Assembly (NCBI RefSeq): GCF_003725295.1
Contig: NZ_QICB01000001.1
Span: 310,001-374,000, forward strand
DNA length: 64,000 bases
Direction: 5' to 3'
Source of the DNA: Slackia faecicanis
GTDB taxonomy: Bacteria > Actinomycetota > Coriobacteriia > Coriobacteriales > Eggerthellaceae
Shown here: piece after piece, positions 36,011-44,939 of the stretch
Position numbering within the stretch: the stretch's first letter is position 1
Layout: every line of letters starts with the position of its first letter
Notes under the pieces: generated by a model
What the model saw: the letters and a program-made list of their open reading frames with translations, nothing else
Told to the model about the DNA's origin: nothing
The model's database searches: none
Position numbers and translations under genes: made by a program

Positions 36011-37576
36011 CTATTCCTCGCCTTCCCCGCGCGAAGCGACGTCGCGGCCGGCATCGTCGATGCGCTCGAGCTCTTCCAGATGGTTGCGGAAATCGGTGGC
36101 CACCGCGTCTTCGAGGAAGCGGTACTCGTCCGACTCGAGGGGCTGGAAGTTGGCGATGTGCTCGAACATCATGCTCTGCGTGATGGGCACGTAGCGGCGC
36201 AGCTTCAGACCCTGCCTGTAGGCGTCTTCGACCGCCTCGCGCGCCGCGGCCACGATGTCGAAGCGGGCGAGATTGCGCGAAACCCTGGTCAGACGGGCCA
36301 GGTCGAGCTGACGGATGGAAGGATGGTCGAGCGCGATGGCGTTCCAGATCCGGCGGCGCTCGAGCTCGTCGGGAAGATAGATGTCCACGATGTTCATGGG
36401 CTCCATGATGTCATAGAGGATACCCTGGTCGAACGCATCCCCCGCCACGGAGGCGAGCACGTAGATATCGGGGTTGCCCACCGCGGAGCCGATCAGGCCG
36501 AACGCCTCGCGCGCGGCGCGCGACATGCTGGCGAACATGATGCCTTCGCCCTCGGTCGCGGATGCAGCCTCGATGAGCGGAGCGCCCCACAGGTCGATGT
36601 CTTCGAGCAGAAGCACGCTGGGAGATTCGAGGGAAAGCCTGCTGTTGCCGTTCATGCGGGCGGGACGGTCGGCCGCCGTGGTCACGCACAGAACCGGCAT
36701 GCCCTGAGGGCCCGGCTGCATCTGCACGCGCAGCGTAGGAAGACCGAGCTCGCCGGCCGTGGCGGCCATGAGCAGGCTGGCGTCTTCGCGCGAGGACGTG
36801 CGAAACACCACGCTGCCCGAGGCGGAAAGCTTGTCGAGGCCGTGCTGGGCGCGCAGCGTGTCGAGAAGCAGGCGGTATTCTTCGTCTTCTTTCACGCCGA
36901 TGCCGAGGGCGCGCACGTCTTCGACGGCCGATTCGAAGCCGACGAGGTCGTCGAAGCCCATGGGCCTGCCCGTCAAAGGCGATTTCGACGAGGCGTCTTC
37001 GGAGGCGTCTCGATCGTCCGCGGCGTCGGCGGCCGAATCGCGAGCCGGCGCGGCCTGCTCCTGCTCCTGATCCCGACCCTCTTCGCGAGGAAGCGACAGG
37101 GCGTCGGCGGGAGCGGACGTGCTCATGAGCGGCGTAACGCGCGCGATGCGCGCCTGGGCGCCTATTTCGTCCGAGATCATATCGGCCATGTCTTCGAGGT
37201 CGGAACGGGAAATTCCGAACTCGGAAAGCTTGTCGAGGGCCATAGACTGCAGGTCGAGGCCGAAATCTTTCGCCTCGTCGGCGGACAGATGCGGCTCGAG
37301 CTTGTCGTAGATGTATTCGGCGATCGAACGCTCGCGCAGATCGCACGCGAGCTTCCATGCCTCGCGCAGAGCCGCCACGGCTTCCATGCCGGGAAGCGGG
37401 GCGCGCTTGCAGGCCTCCTCATACGCCGTCAGATACAGATGCATGGCGAGCACGCGATCGCCCGCTTCGAACGCCTCGCGCGCCGCGGCGGAATAATCGG
37501 TCGCGCCACACTGGGCGGCGTCGTTTCCATGATGCTGGTCGGCGATGTTCGCTTCGTTATCGTTCGATTCGAGCAT
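36011..37576 (-). CDS. AAA+-like protein with degenerate P-loop (pseudo-ATPase candidate)
   Basis: The 521-residue protein has an N-terminal helical repeat-like region of about 140 residues and an acidic linker (about 150-200). An AAA+-shaped C-terminal domain follows. A Walker B-like strand SVLLLEDIDLWGAP and an FtsH-like lid (LPDELERRRIWNAIALDHPS, then ARFDIVAAAREAVEDAYRQG) are visible. The expected Walker A position (SGSVVFRTSSREDASLLMAA) has no GxxxxGK[ST]. It may bind but not hydrolyse nucleotide, or serve as an adaptor. Its operon with Rrf2 and mutY is the only hint of role. AAAGGAGGTGG precedes the ATG. Confidence 0.7.
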   Translation of the reverse strand: MLESNDNEANIADQHHGNDAAQCGATDYSAAAREAFEAGDRVLAMHLYLTAYEEACKRAPLPGMEAVAALREAWKLACDLRERSIAEYIYDKLEPHLSADEAKDFGLDLQSMALDKLSEFGISRSDLEDMADMISDEIGAQARIARVTPLMSTSAPADALSLPREEGRDQEQEQAAPARDSAADAADDRDASEDASSKSPLTGRPMGFDDLVGFESAVEDVRALGIGVKEDEEYRLLLDTLRAQHGLDKLSASGSVVFRTSSREDASLLMAATAGELGLPTLRVQMQPGPQGMPVLCVTTAADRPARMNGNSRLSLESPSVLLLEDIDLWGAPLIEAASATEGEGIMFASMSRAAREAFGLIGSAVGNPDIYVLASVAGDAFDQGILYDIMEPMNIVDIYLPDELERRRIWNAIALDHPSIRQLDLARLTRVSRNLARFDIVAAAREAVEDAYRQGLKLRRYVPITQSMMFEHIANFQPLESDEYRFLEDAVATDFRNHLEELERIDDAGRDVASRGEGEE

Positions 37577-37712
37577 GCGCCCACCTCCTTTGCAATGTTC
37601 ATCGGTCCTTCGCGCGCAAAATGCCTACGCGAAGGTAGCAGTTCTCATACTGCAGTGTAATGGGAAGGGGCGCGAACGGCAAACGCCGAGCAAAAGACTC
37701 GGGTTACGCCCC

Positions 37713-38414
37713 TCATTTCTCCACAGACACGTCCCAATCGAGCACGTCCCAGCCGCGGCGACGCGCCTCGCGCGCGAGCGGCCTGTCGGGAGTGACGGCG
37801 AAGCCGCGCGTGGCCGCGGCGAGCATGGGAATGTCGGAATGATGGTCGCCGTACGCCTCGACGAGCTCCCATTTGCCGGCGCCGTAGCGGGCATCGGCAT
37901 AGGCGCGGATCGCATTGACCTTTTCCTCGCCTTCGATGCATGCGCCGTCGACGAGCGTGGTATAGCGGCCTTCGGCGTCGACCGCCATCTCGGTGCACAG
38001 GCACCCGTCGAAAGGATGCCTTTCCTGCGCGCGGCGAACTATCGGCCCGAACGTCGCGGACACGACGAGCACCTCCACGCCTTCGGATCGCAAACGCTCC
38101 ATAGCGGCGTCGGCTTGCGGACGGAAACGCCCCGGCGCCTCGATCGTCGTGTCGTAGAATTCGGCGAGAAAACGGTCGACCTGCTGCTTCGGCATTCCCT
38201 CGAACGCGGTGAACACCTGGCCGCGCACCCAGGACTCGCTCTGCGGCAGGCGCAGCTTATAGGCCGCCGCCCATGCGAGAACCTTCGTTATGACGCGCTT
38301 GCGCAGCATATCGAGCCTGTTCAGATGGCGGACAAGGATCACAGGGGAATTGCCCTGGATGGATGTGCCGTCGAAATCGAATGCGGCGATCTTGCGTATG
38401 GCTTCTTCGGACAT
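37713..38414 (-). CDS. HAD-IB family hydrolase (SerB/phospholipid phosphatase-like)
   Basis: The 233-residue protein has the HAD motifs DFDGTSIQGN (I), VVSATFGPIV (II), and GDHHSDIPMLAAA (IV), with a helical cap typical of subfamily IB. These enzymes dephosphorylate small phosphomonoesters such as phosphoserine or lysophospholipid head groups. The motif-I context with T after DG and the positively charged cap do not settle the substrate. The first ATG is used; GGGGCG upstream is a weak ribosome site. It is followed by a 136-base gap before the AAA+-like gene. Confidence 0.85.
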   Translation of the reverse strand: MSEEAIRKIAAFDFDGTSIQGNSPVILVRHLNRLDMLRKRVITKVLAWAAAYKLRLPQSESWVRGQVFTAFEGMPKQQVDRFLAEFYDTTIEAPGRFRPQADAAMERLRSEGVEVLVVSATFGPIVRRAQERHPFDGCLCTEMAVDAEGRYTTLVDGACIEGEEKVNAIRAYADARYGAGKWELVEAYGDHHSDIPMLAAATRGFAVTPDRPLAREARRRGWDVLDWDVSVEK

Positions 38415-38498
38415 GGCCCGCGCCCCTTCGTTTCACGATGCTCATTCAAGATGACAGAAAGAGAATTATACCACGCGATCGAAAGGGCGGGAAAACGA

Positions 38499-38535
38499 AA
38501 GCGCCGCGCGCATCGTCTCGACACGCGCGGCGCTT
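38499..38535 (-). terminator. Terminator of ABC exporter operon
   Basis: AAGCGCCGCGCG/CGCGCGGCGCTT, 12 base pairs, followed by TCGTTTTCCC on the minus strand, 13 bases past the stop codon. Confidence 0.85.
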
Positions 38536-38547
38536 CGCGGCTGCGGG

Positions 38548-40410
38548 CTACTCCCCCTCCCCTTCGCCTTCGAACTGGGACTCATAAAGCTCGGCGTATG
38601 CTCCGCCACGTGCGATCAGCTCGTCGTGCGTGCCCTGCTCGACGATATCGCCGTCGGAAAGCACCAAAATCAGATCGGCGTTGCGGATCGTCGAGAGCCT
38701 GTGCGCGATGACGAACGACGTACGGCCCTCCATCAGCTTGTCCATGGCCATCTGGATGCGGCGCTCCGTGCGCGTGTCCACCGAACTCGTGGCCTCGTCG
38801 AGGATCAGCATGCGGCGGTCGGCCAAGATCGCGCGGGCGATGGTGACCAGCTGGCGCTGGCCCTGGCTGATATTGCTCGCGTCCTCGTTGACCATCATGT
38901 CGTAGCCGCCCGGCAGCGTACGGATGAAATGGTCGGCGAACGCCGCGCGGGCCGCCGCCTCGACCTCTTCGTCGGTCGCGTCGAGGCGTCCGTAGCGGAT
39001 GTTCTCGCGAATCGTGCCTTTGAACAGCCACGTGTCCTGCAGCACCATGGAAAACATCGAGCGCAGCTCGTCGCGGTCGATATCGCGCACGTCGGCGCCT
39101 CCGATGCTGATCGAGCCGGCGTCTACGTCGTAGAAGCGCATGAGCAGCTTCACCATAGTGGTCTTGCCCGCGCCCGTCGGACCGACGAGCGCCACGGTGC
39201 GGCCGCTTTCGACGCGCGCCGAGAAATCCTTGATCACGGGCTCGTCGGCGTTGTAGCCGAAGCGGACGTGGTCGAAGACGACCTCGCCCGACGCCGCATG
39301 CGCCGCATCCGAGCCGCGCGAAGGCTCCTCTTCGGGGGCTTCGAGGAATTCGAACACCCGCTCTGCCGAAGCGGCCATCTGCTGCAAGACGTTGGACACC
39401 TGGGCGAGCTGGGTCATAGGCTGCGTGAAGTTCTTCACGTACTGCACGAAGGCCTGGATGTCGCCCACCGTGATCGAGCCTTTGATGGCGAACGCGGCGC
39501 CCGACACGGCCACTGCGACGTAGCCCAGATTGCCCACGAAGCTCATGACGGGCATCATCAGGCCCGAGAGGAACTGCGATTTCCACGCGGACTCGTAGAG
39601 CACGTCGTTGGTCTTGCGGAACTGCTCGAGCGCTTCGTCCTCCTTGCCGAAGGCGCGCACCACCGTGTGGCCCGAAAACGTCTCTTCCACCTGGCCGTTG
39701 ATCGCGCCGAGGTTCTTCTGCTGCGCGCGGAAATAGCGCTGGCTGCGCGAAACGACCGCTTTGACCAGCAGAAGCGACAGCGGAATCACCAGAAGCGCGA
39801 TCAGGGTCATGGGCACGTTGATCGTGAGCATCATGGCCACGACGCCCACCACGGTGACGCTGCTCGTCACCAGCTGGGTCAGGCCCTGGTTGAGGCTTTG
39901 TCCCAGCGTGTCGACGTCGTTGGTGATGCGCGAGAGCACGTCTCCCGTGCTCGTGCGCTCGAAATAGCCCATCGGCATGCGCGATATCTTCTCGGCGATA
40001 CGGCGGCGCAAAAGATAGCAGGTCTTCTGCGAAACGCCGGTCATAAGCCAGCCCTGCACGAACGAGCAGGCCGCCGAAAGCGCGTACAGCCCGATCGTGA
40101 CGAGCAGGATGGAGGCGATCGCGTCGAAATCGATGCCGCCCGTGCCCGCGATCTTGGCGCCGACGCCCTCGAACAGCTCGGTGGTCGCGGTCGAAAGCAC
40201 CTTGGGGCCGATGATGTTGAACACCGTCGAACCGATGGCGAAGACGAGCACCGCCGCCAATGCGAACTTGAAGGTCGCCATCAGCGAAAGCATCTTCTTC
40301 ATGGCGCCCTTGAAATCGCCCGCCTTCTCGCCGGGCATCATACGATGATGGCCTCCATGGCCGCCCATGCCGTGACGGCGAGGCGGCATGGCGGATCCGT
40401 CCTGATGCAT
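38548..40410 (-). CDS. ABC exporter half-transporter, subunit 2
   Basis: The 620-residue protein has a His- and Gly-rich N terminus (RHGMGGHGGHHRMM), six transmembrane helices, and a C-terminal ATPase with Walker A GPTGAGKTT, signature ISQGQRQLVTIARAI and Walker B MLILDEATSSVD. With its partner it forms a heterodimeric type IV exporter of the BmrCD/TM287-288 kind, which exports drugs or lipids. Its ATG overlaps the partner's stop codon (TGATG). The catalytic glutamate after Walker B is present here. The signature differs from LSGGQ (ISQGQ), a common variant in these pairs. The metal-binding-looking N terminus is unusual. Confidence 0.92.
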   Translation of the reverse strand: MHQDGSAMPPRRHGMGGHGGHHRMMPGEKAGDFKGAMKKMLSLMATFKFALAAVLVFAIGSTVFNIIGPKVLSTATTELFEGVGAKIAGTGGIDFDAIASILLVTIGLYALSAACSFVQGWLMTGVSQKTCYLLRRRIAEKISRMPMGYFERTSTGDVLSRITNDVDTLGQSLNQGLTQLVTSSVTVVGVVAMMLTINVPMTLIALLVIPLSLLLVKAVVSRSQRYFRAQQKNLGAINGQVEETFSGHTVVRAFGKEDEALEQFRKTNDVLYESAWKSQFLSGLMMPVMSFVGNLGYVAVAVSGAAFAIKGSITVGDIQAFVQYVKNFTQPMTQLAQVSNVLQQMAASAERVFEFLEAPEEEPSRGSDAAHAASGEVVFDHVRFGYNADEPVIKDFSARVESGRTVALVGPTGAGKTTMVKLLMRFYDVDAGSISIGGADVRDIDRDELRSMFSMVLQDTWLFKGTIRENIRYGRLDATDEEVEAAARAAFADHFIRTLPGGYDMMVNEDASNISQGQRQLVTIARAILADRRMLILDEATSSVDTRTERRIQMAMDKLMEGRTSFVIAHRLSTIRNADLILVLSDGDIVEQGTHDELIARGGAYAELYESQFEGEGEGE

Positions 40411-42590
40411 CACAGCGAACCGCCTCCTTTCAATTCCTCTTCCGACAACTGCGAGAGCGCGATTTCGCGATAGGTCTCGCACGTGCGCATGAGCTCGTCA
40501 TGGGTGCCGCAACCCGCCACGGAGCCGTTTTCGAGCACCACGATGCGGTCGGCCGTAAGCACGGTGGAGATGCGCTGCGCCACGATCAGCACCGTCTTGC
40601 CGCGCAGGCCCTCGGCGATGGCGGCGCGCAGGCGGGCGTCGGTCTTATAGTCGAGCGCCGAGAAGCTGTCGTCGAACAGGTACGCGCGCACGTCGGCGGC
40701 AAGGGCGCGGGCGATCGAGAGGCGCTGGCGCTGGCCGCCCGAAACGTTCGAGCCGCCCTGCGCGACCGGCGCGAGCATGCCCTCTTCGCGTTCGGCGACG
40801 AAATCGGCCGCCTGCGCGAGTTCGACCGCCGCGCGCATGCGCTCTTCGCCCATGGACGGGTCGCTGTAGCCTACGGTGTCGGCTATCGTGCCCGAGAACA
40901 GAAACGCCTTCTGCGGCACGTAGCCGAACTGGGCACGCAGGTCGTGCTGCGCCATGGCGCGCACGTCCACGCCGTCGACGCGCACCGACCCGGAGTCCAC
41001 GTCGTAGAAGCGCTCGACCAGCTTGATGACAGTCGATTTACCCGAACCGGTCGAGCCGATGACGGCCGTGGTCTTGCCCGCTTCGGCGGTGAAGCTGACA
41101 TGGCTGAGCACGGGATCGCTTTCTTCGTCGTAGGAAAACGTCACGTCGTCGAAGACGATTTCGACGCCCTCGCTTCGGGGCTCCGCGAGGCTTTCAGGCT
41201 CGGCGGGGTCGGCGATGGAGCACGGCGCGGCAAGCACCTCGTTGACGCGCTTGGCCGCCACATCGGCGCGCGGCAGCATGATGGAGACCATGCCCAGCAT
41301 GAGAAACGACATGATGATGACCATCGAATACGTGATGAACGCGATCATGTCGCCCGTCTGGATGGTACCGGCGTCGATCGAAAAGCCGCCCACCCACACG
41401 ATGAGCACCGACACCGCATTCATCACCAGCATCATGGCGGGCATCATGAACGTCATGACGCGGTTGGTGAACAGCTGCGTGCGCATGAGCGCCGTGCTGG
41501 CCTGGTCGAAGCGGCCCTCTTCGTATTCCTGGCGGCCGAACGCCCTGATCACAGGGAGGCCGGTGAGGATTTCGCGCGACACGAGGTTCACGCGGTCGAT
41601 GAGCTTCTGCATGACCTTGAACTTCGGCATGGCGAGCCCCATGAGCACGGCGACCGTCGCGAAGATCGCCGCAACCGCCACCACGATGATCCAGCTCATC
41701 GAGGCGTCGGTGCGCGACACCATGACGATGCCGCCGATCGCGAGGATCGGCGCGTAAAGCACCATGCGCAGCAGCACCGTCACGACCATCTGGATCTGCT
41801 GGATGTCGTTGGTGGCGCGCGTGATCAGCGACGCGGCCGAGAATTTCTGCACGTCGGCATCGGAGAACGAAAGCACCTTCGCGAACAGCCTTTCACGCAG
41901 GCGCTTGGCGACGCCTGCGGCGGTACGCGAGGCGATATAGCCGACGGCGATCGCGGCGGCCGTCATCAGCGCCGCCACCGCAAGCATGCGGCCGCCGATT
42001 CCCAGCAGATAGCGCATCTGCATCGAATCCATATCGTAGCCGAGCTGCTCGTATTCGGCCTTCGCGGCGGAGACGGCCTGCTGGGCGACGAGCGACTCGT
42101 CGGCGCCCGAAACGGCGGAAAGCGCGGCGTCGGCCATCGCAAGCACGTCGTCTTTCGAAACGGCGCCCTGGGCATATGCGTCCGTGAGCGCGTCGAGGTC
42201 GATCGGTGCGTCGGATGCGAGGTCTTCGCGCGCGGAGGCCGTTTGCGCGAAATAGGCGAGCGCGAACGGCGTCGCGATACGTTCGTCCAGTTCGTCGCGG
42301 CGTTTCTCGCCCTGCTCGTTCAGTCGGCACGTGCCGTCGTCGGCCTGCTCGTAACACGCGCGGATGAACGACTCGTCCTCGGCAGGCGCGAGCATGCACA
42401 GCGCCTCGAACATAGAGGAGCGCACGGCCTCGGGCGCGGCGTCTTCGACGCCCGCCTGCTGGATGCCCACGTCGACCAGGTCGGACGTCAGGCGCGGCAG
42501 CGACAGGTCGGCGAACGCCTGCGCGATGAGCAGGACGATCACCAAGGCCACAGCGGCCTTGGATTCTTTCAGGTAACGTATTATGCGCAC
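40410..42590 (-). CDS. ABC exporter half-transporter, subunit 1, with large outer loop
   Basis: The 726-residue protein is an ABC exporter with a long insert of about 110 residues between the first two helices (about residues 45-200), predicted extracytoplasmic. The ATPase has Walker A GSTGSGKST, signature VSGGQRQRLSIARAL and Walker B AYLFDDSFSALD. The residue after Walker B is Asp-Ser rather than Glu, so this is the degenerate ATP site of a heterodimer; the partner has the competent site. The start is the GTG at 42590 with GGAAGGG upstream, overlapping the end of the MarR gene. Confidence 0.92.
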   Translation of the reverse strand: MRIIRYLKESKAAVALVIVLLIAQAFADLSLPRLTSDLVDVGIQQAGVEDAAPEAVRSSMFEALCMLAPAEDESFIRACYEQADDGTCRLNEQGEKRRDELDERIATPFALAYFAQTASAREDLASDAPIDLDALTDAYAQGAVSKDDVLAMADAALSAVSGADESLVAQQAVSAAKAEYEQLGYDMDSMQMRYLLGIGGRMLAVAALMTAAAIAVGYIASRTAAGVAKRLRERLFAKVLSFSDADVQKFSAASLITRATNDIQQIQMVVTVLLRMVLYAPILAIGGIVMVSRTDASMSWIIVVAVAAIFATVAVLMGLAMPKFKVMQKLIDRVNLVSREILTGLPVIRAFGRQEYEEGRFDQASTALMRTQLFTNRVMTFMMPAMMLVMNAVSVLIVWVGGFSIDAGTIQTGDMIAFITYSMVIIMSFLMLGMVSIMLPRADVAAKRVNEVLAAPCSIADPAEPESLAEPRSEGVEIVFDDVTFSYDEESDPVLSHVSFTAEAGKTTAVIGSTGSGKSTVIKLVERFYDVDSGSVRVDGVDVRAMAQHDLRAQFGYVPQKAFLFSGTIADTVGYSDPSMGEERMRAAVELAQAADFVAEREEGMLAPVAQGGSNVSGGQRQRLSIARALAADVRAYLFDDSFSALDYKTDARLRAAIAEGLRGKTVLIVAQRISTVLTADRIVVLENGSVAGCGTHDELMRTCETYREIALSQLSEEELKGGGSL

Positions 42591-43072
42591 GGGCCCTTCC
42601 CTTCCCCTTCGCAACGCTTCACGGAAGGACTTTGCTCGAAGAAATCAAGCACCGATTCGAGCGCATCGACCAGCTGCTCGATGCGCTCGGCGCCTACATA
42701 GGCGAACATTTCGTCCATGAAAGCGCGATGGGCGGAACGGCCCTCGGCGGCAAGGCCCTCGCCTTTTTCGGTAAGCACGAGTGCGACGGCGCGACTGTCT
42801 TCGTCGGAGCGCACGCGCTCCACATAGCCCTGCATCTCGAGTTTTTTGACCGACTGGGATACGGCCGAAGGCGTCACGCCGAAGCGGCGCGCCACGTCGG
42901 AGGGCCGCAGAGGCGTGCCGCTTTCGGCCGCCACGCTGACGCAACGGATGATCTGCATTTCGGCATGGGTCATACCGCAAAGCATTTCCGCAGGAACATA
43001 GCGCTCCCGATGGAAACGCCCCATAAGGTCGTAGAGTTTCGTACGCAAGGCCTCGGACTCTTCGTCGTTCAT
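42581..43072 (-). CDS. MarR-family transcriptional regulator of the exporter
   Basis: The 163-residue protein has the MarR winged helix (LRPSDVARRFGVTPSAVSQSVKKLE, then GYVERVRSDEDSRAVALVLTEKG) between dimerisation helices. It overlaps the exporter start by 10 bases, so it almost certainly controls that operon, responding to a toxic ligand. The ATG at 43072 has AAGGAAAG 8 bases upstream; the longer frame to 43192 lacks support. It is normally a repressor that also binds its own promoter. The AT-rich bases just upstream (about 43185-43225) are a likely operator region. Confidence 0.92.
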   Translation of the reverse strand: MNDEESEALRTKLYDLMGRFHRERYVPAEMLCGMTHAEMQIIRCVSVAAESGTPLRPSDVARRFGVTPSAVSQSVKKLEMQGYVERVRSDEDSRAVALVLTEKGEGLAAEGRSAHRAFMDEMFAYVGAERIEQLVDALESVLDFFEQSPSVKRCEGEGKGPCA

Positions 43073-43537
43073 GGACTCTTTCCTTTCTTCGCCGTTCGAT
43101 ATGCGAATGCCCGGCTTCGAGCGAGGCGGACGGCCAACGCGCGTCGAGCCCCTCTGCGAAGCGGGATGAGTGAAACGCATGAATTGTAGCACCTACATAA
43201 TGAAGTCTGTTAATTAAATAGAGCGCGTTTCGGATTCGTCATAAGAGAAGGCGGCGCGTTCGCGCGCGACCCTCTTGCGAACCTGCGAGGGGGGGGTCAT
43301 GCAAGTCTGCGAGGATCGCGCGGGCATGCGAAGGGTCGCGCGAGCATGTGAGGATCTTTGCGAGCATGCGAAGGGCATCGCGAGCATGCGGGTTTGCCTG
43401 GTCGCTGCTTATACGCTCCCGGCTTGCGATCCCATAAGGCTTTTCGCGAGCGTATGCGAGCATATAAAGGCTTTCGTGGACATATGGGGTCTTTCGCGGG
43501 CTTCCACGCCGCCATTCCGACTTTTTTCGCTGCAGGA
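43073..43537. other. Intergenic region with tandem repeats
   Basis: No gene is recognised. It contains the marR promoter region near 43190-43230 and the imperfect 20-base tandem repeats at 43308-43386. Degenerate similar words (GCGAGCATAT, GTGGACATAT) continue to about 43490. Confidence 0.5.
43308..43386. repeat. Imperfect ~20-bp tandem repeats, four units
   Basis: Four consecutive units start TGCGAGGATCG, TGCGAAGGGTC, TGTGAGGATCT and TGCGAAGGGCA, and each ends GCGNGCA. They occupy 43308-43326, 43327-43346, 43347-43366 and 43367-43386. Units alternate between two subtypes (GAGGATC and GAAGGG). Confidence 0.7.
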
Positions 43538-43588
43538 CAAAATTTTTTTAAAAAAGTACTTGCGCCGCACGGGGATAGTGGGTAATAT
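43538..43588 (+). promoter_or_regulatory. tRNA-Asp promoter with A-tract
   Basis: TTGCGC (43560-43565) and TAATAT (43583-43588) are separated by 17 bases and preceded by an A/T tract with TTTTTTTAAAAAAGT. It is the same module as the minus-strand tRNA promoters. Confidence 0.85.
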
Positions 43589-43627
43589 AACCGAGCTGTC
43601 TGACGCAGGAGCGAAAGACAACAACAC

Positions 43628-43704
<77 letters not shown>

Positions 43705-43714
43705 TCTGAATTCG

Positions 43715-43746
43715 AAAGAGTCGCTTCGGCGGCTCTTTTCTTTTAT
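43715..43746 (+). terminator. Terminator of tRNA-Asp
   Basis: AAAGAGTCGC/GCGGCTCTTT with a TTCG loop, followed by TCTTTTAT on the plus strand. Confidence 0.92.
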
Positions 43747-44233
43747 CCTCCCCCGCTCACCCTTCGTGTGCATGTCCGCCATGCCGAAACTGAGGCCCGA
43801 GGCCATTTTTCTGGCAGTTTGGCACGAATTGGCGATCATACATGCCTGATATGCGTGCAAACCACGCGACCAGCTGACATTTCCCCAGGTCGCGCCCATT
43901 CCCCCGCACCGTTTCATGGTCCATTTGCGCCAAACCAACGAAAAACCGGCACGAAACGCCTTTAAAATCCAAGAGGGCTTGAATGTCCGTATATATAACG
44001 CATAATTCAATATCTAATCTCAATTTAACGCATAATAATGCAAAGTGAGACAGTGTCCGAAAACGCAGAGATGGCACCCTCGATTCGCCGTCCCTGAAAT
44101 CCACGGAGTTTCTCCCGTGCGCACATCCGCAGATCGGGTCGACAAGGCAGCATCCATCCATCTATGGCGATGGCGGGTGGTTCGACGCAGACCGCGGGTC
44201 AGGCTGACAAGACGGCGCCCGGCCCATACGAAA
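43747..44233. other. Intergenic region without recognised gene
   Basis: About 490 bases between two convergent terminators. Codon use is not gene-like in any frame, and I recognise no RNA gene. Confidence 0.5.
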
Positions 44234-44257
44234 AACGCCCCGCCGAAGCGGGGCGTT
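44234..44257 (-). terminator. Terminator of the rod/radical-SAM gene run
   Basis: AACGCCCCGC/GCGGGGCGTT with a CGAA loop, followed by TTTCGTATGG on the minus strand. A second GC hairpin (GCGGAC/GTCCGC) lies just before it. Confidence 0.92.
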
Positions 44258-44291
44258 CGCGCGGACTTCGGTCCGCGTCGTATCTGTGCGC

Positions 44292-44939
44292 TTAGCAGGA
44301 CTCGGCCTGGCGCACGCGCATGATCGAAATCGCGTGCAGGCCCGTGCCCTCGAGCATGGCGTCCAGCAAGACGTCGGGCCTCAAGCTGCCCGTCTTCTTC
44401 GCCTCGAGCGTGAACGAAAGCGACGCATCGCCGCGCTCCATCTCGCCCACGATGAACTCGGACGGCACGAGCACCTTCTCCTTCTTCTTGCGCACCACCA
44501 CGATCTGCTCGGGAATCGCGCAGGCGGCGACGGCCTGACTCAGCGCATCGGCATCGTCGCGGCCGTCATCGAATGCAAGACGGACCTCGTAGGTAGAGAA
44601 CGGATACGCGACGCTGGCAGCCGCGTCCTCCTTGGTGATATAGCGCGCGGAATGCGGCATCAGGTCTTCGGCGCTCGCCGCGCGAAGGCGCTCCAGAGCG
44701 CGCTCGGGAGCCACGTATTCGGTCAGCTGCACATCGAAGATCTCCTCGTCTCCGCCCACGCCCACGGGCAGCGCTGCGCCGAAGGCCATCTTCATATGGG
44801 GCGAAAAGCCCTGGCTCACGGCGTAGGACAGATCGGCTCGACGCACGGCGCGCTCAAGGGCGCGCGCGACTTCGAGGTGGGACAGCATCACAAGGCGGCC
44901 TGCCATGCGATAGGTCACGCGCAGACGGAAATCAGCCAT
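44292..44939 (-). CDS. TIGR03936 family protein (DUF2344), radical-SAM-associated
   Basis: The 215-residue protein starts FRLRVTYRMAGRLVMLSHLE and contains GFSPHMKMAFGAALPVGV, the conserved core of DUF2344. In many bacteria it is a separate gene or a C-terminal fusion to the TIGR03960 radical SAM protein and lies near rplU/obg or rod genes. Its job is unknown; an RNA- or ribosome-linked role has been suggested from gene neighbourhood. The ATG overlaps the partner's stop by 8 bases. Confidence 0.9.
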   Translation of the reverse strand: MADFRLRVTYRMAGRLVMLSHLEVARALERAVRRADLSYAVSQGFSPHMKMAFGAALPVGVGGDEEIFDVQLTEYVAPERALERLRAASAEDLMPHSARYITKEDAAASVAYPFSTYEVRLAFDDGRDDADALSQAVAACAIPEQIVVVRKKKEKVLVPSEFIVGEMERGDASLSFTLEAKKTGSLRPDVLLDAMLEGTGLHAISIMRVRQAESC

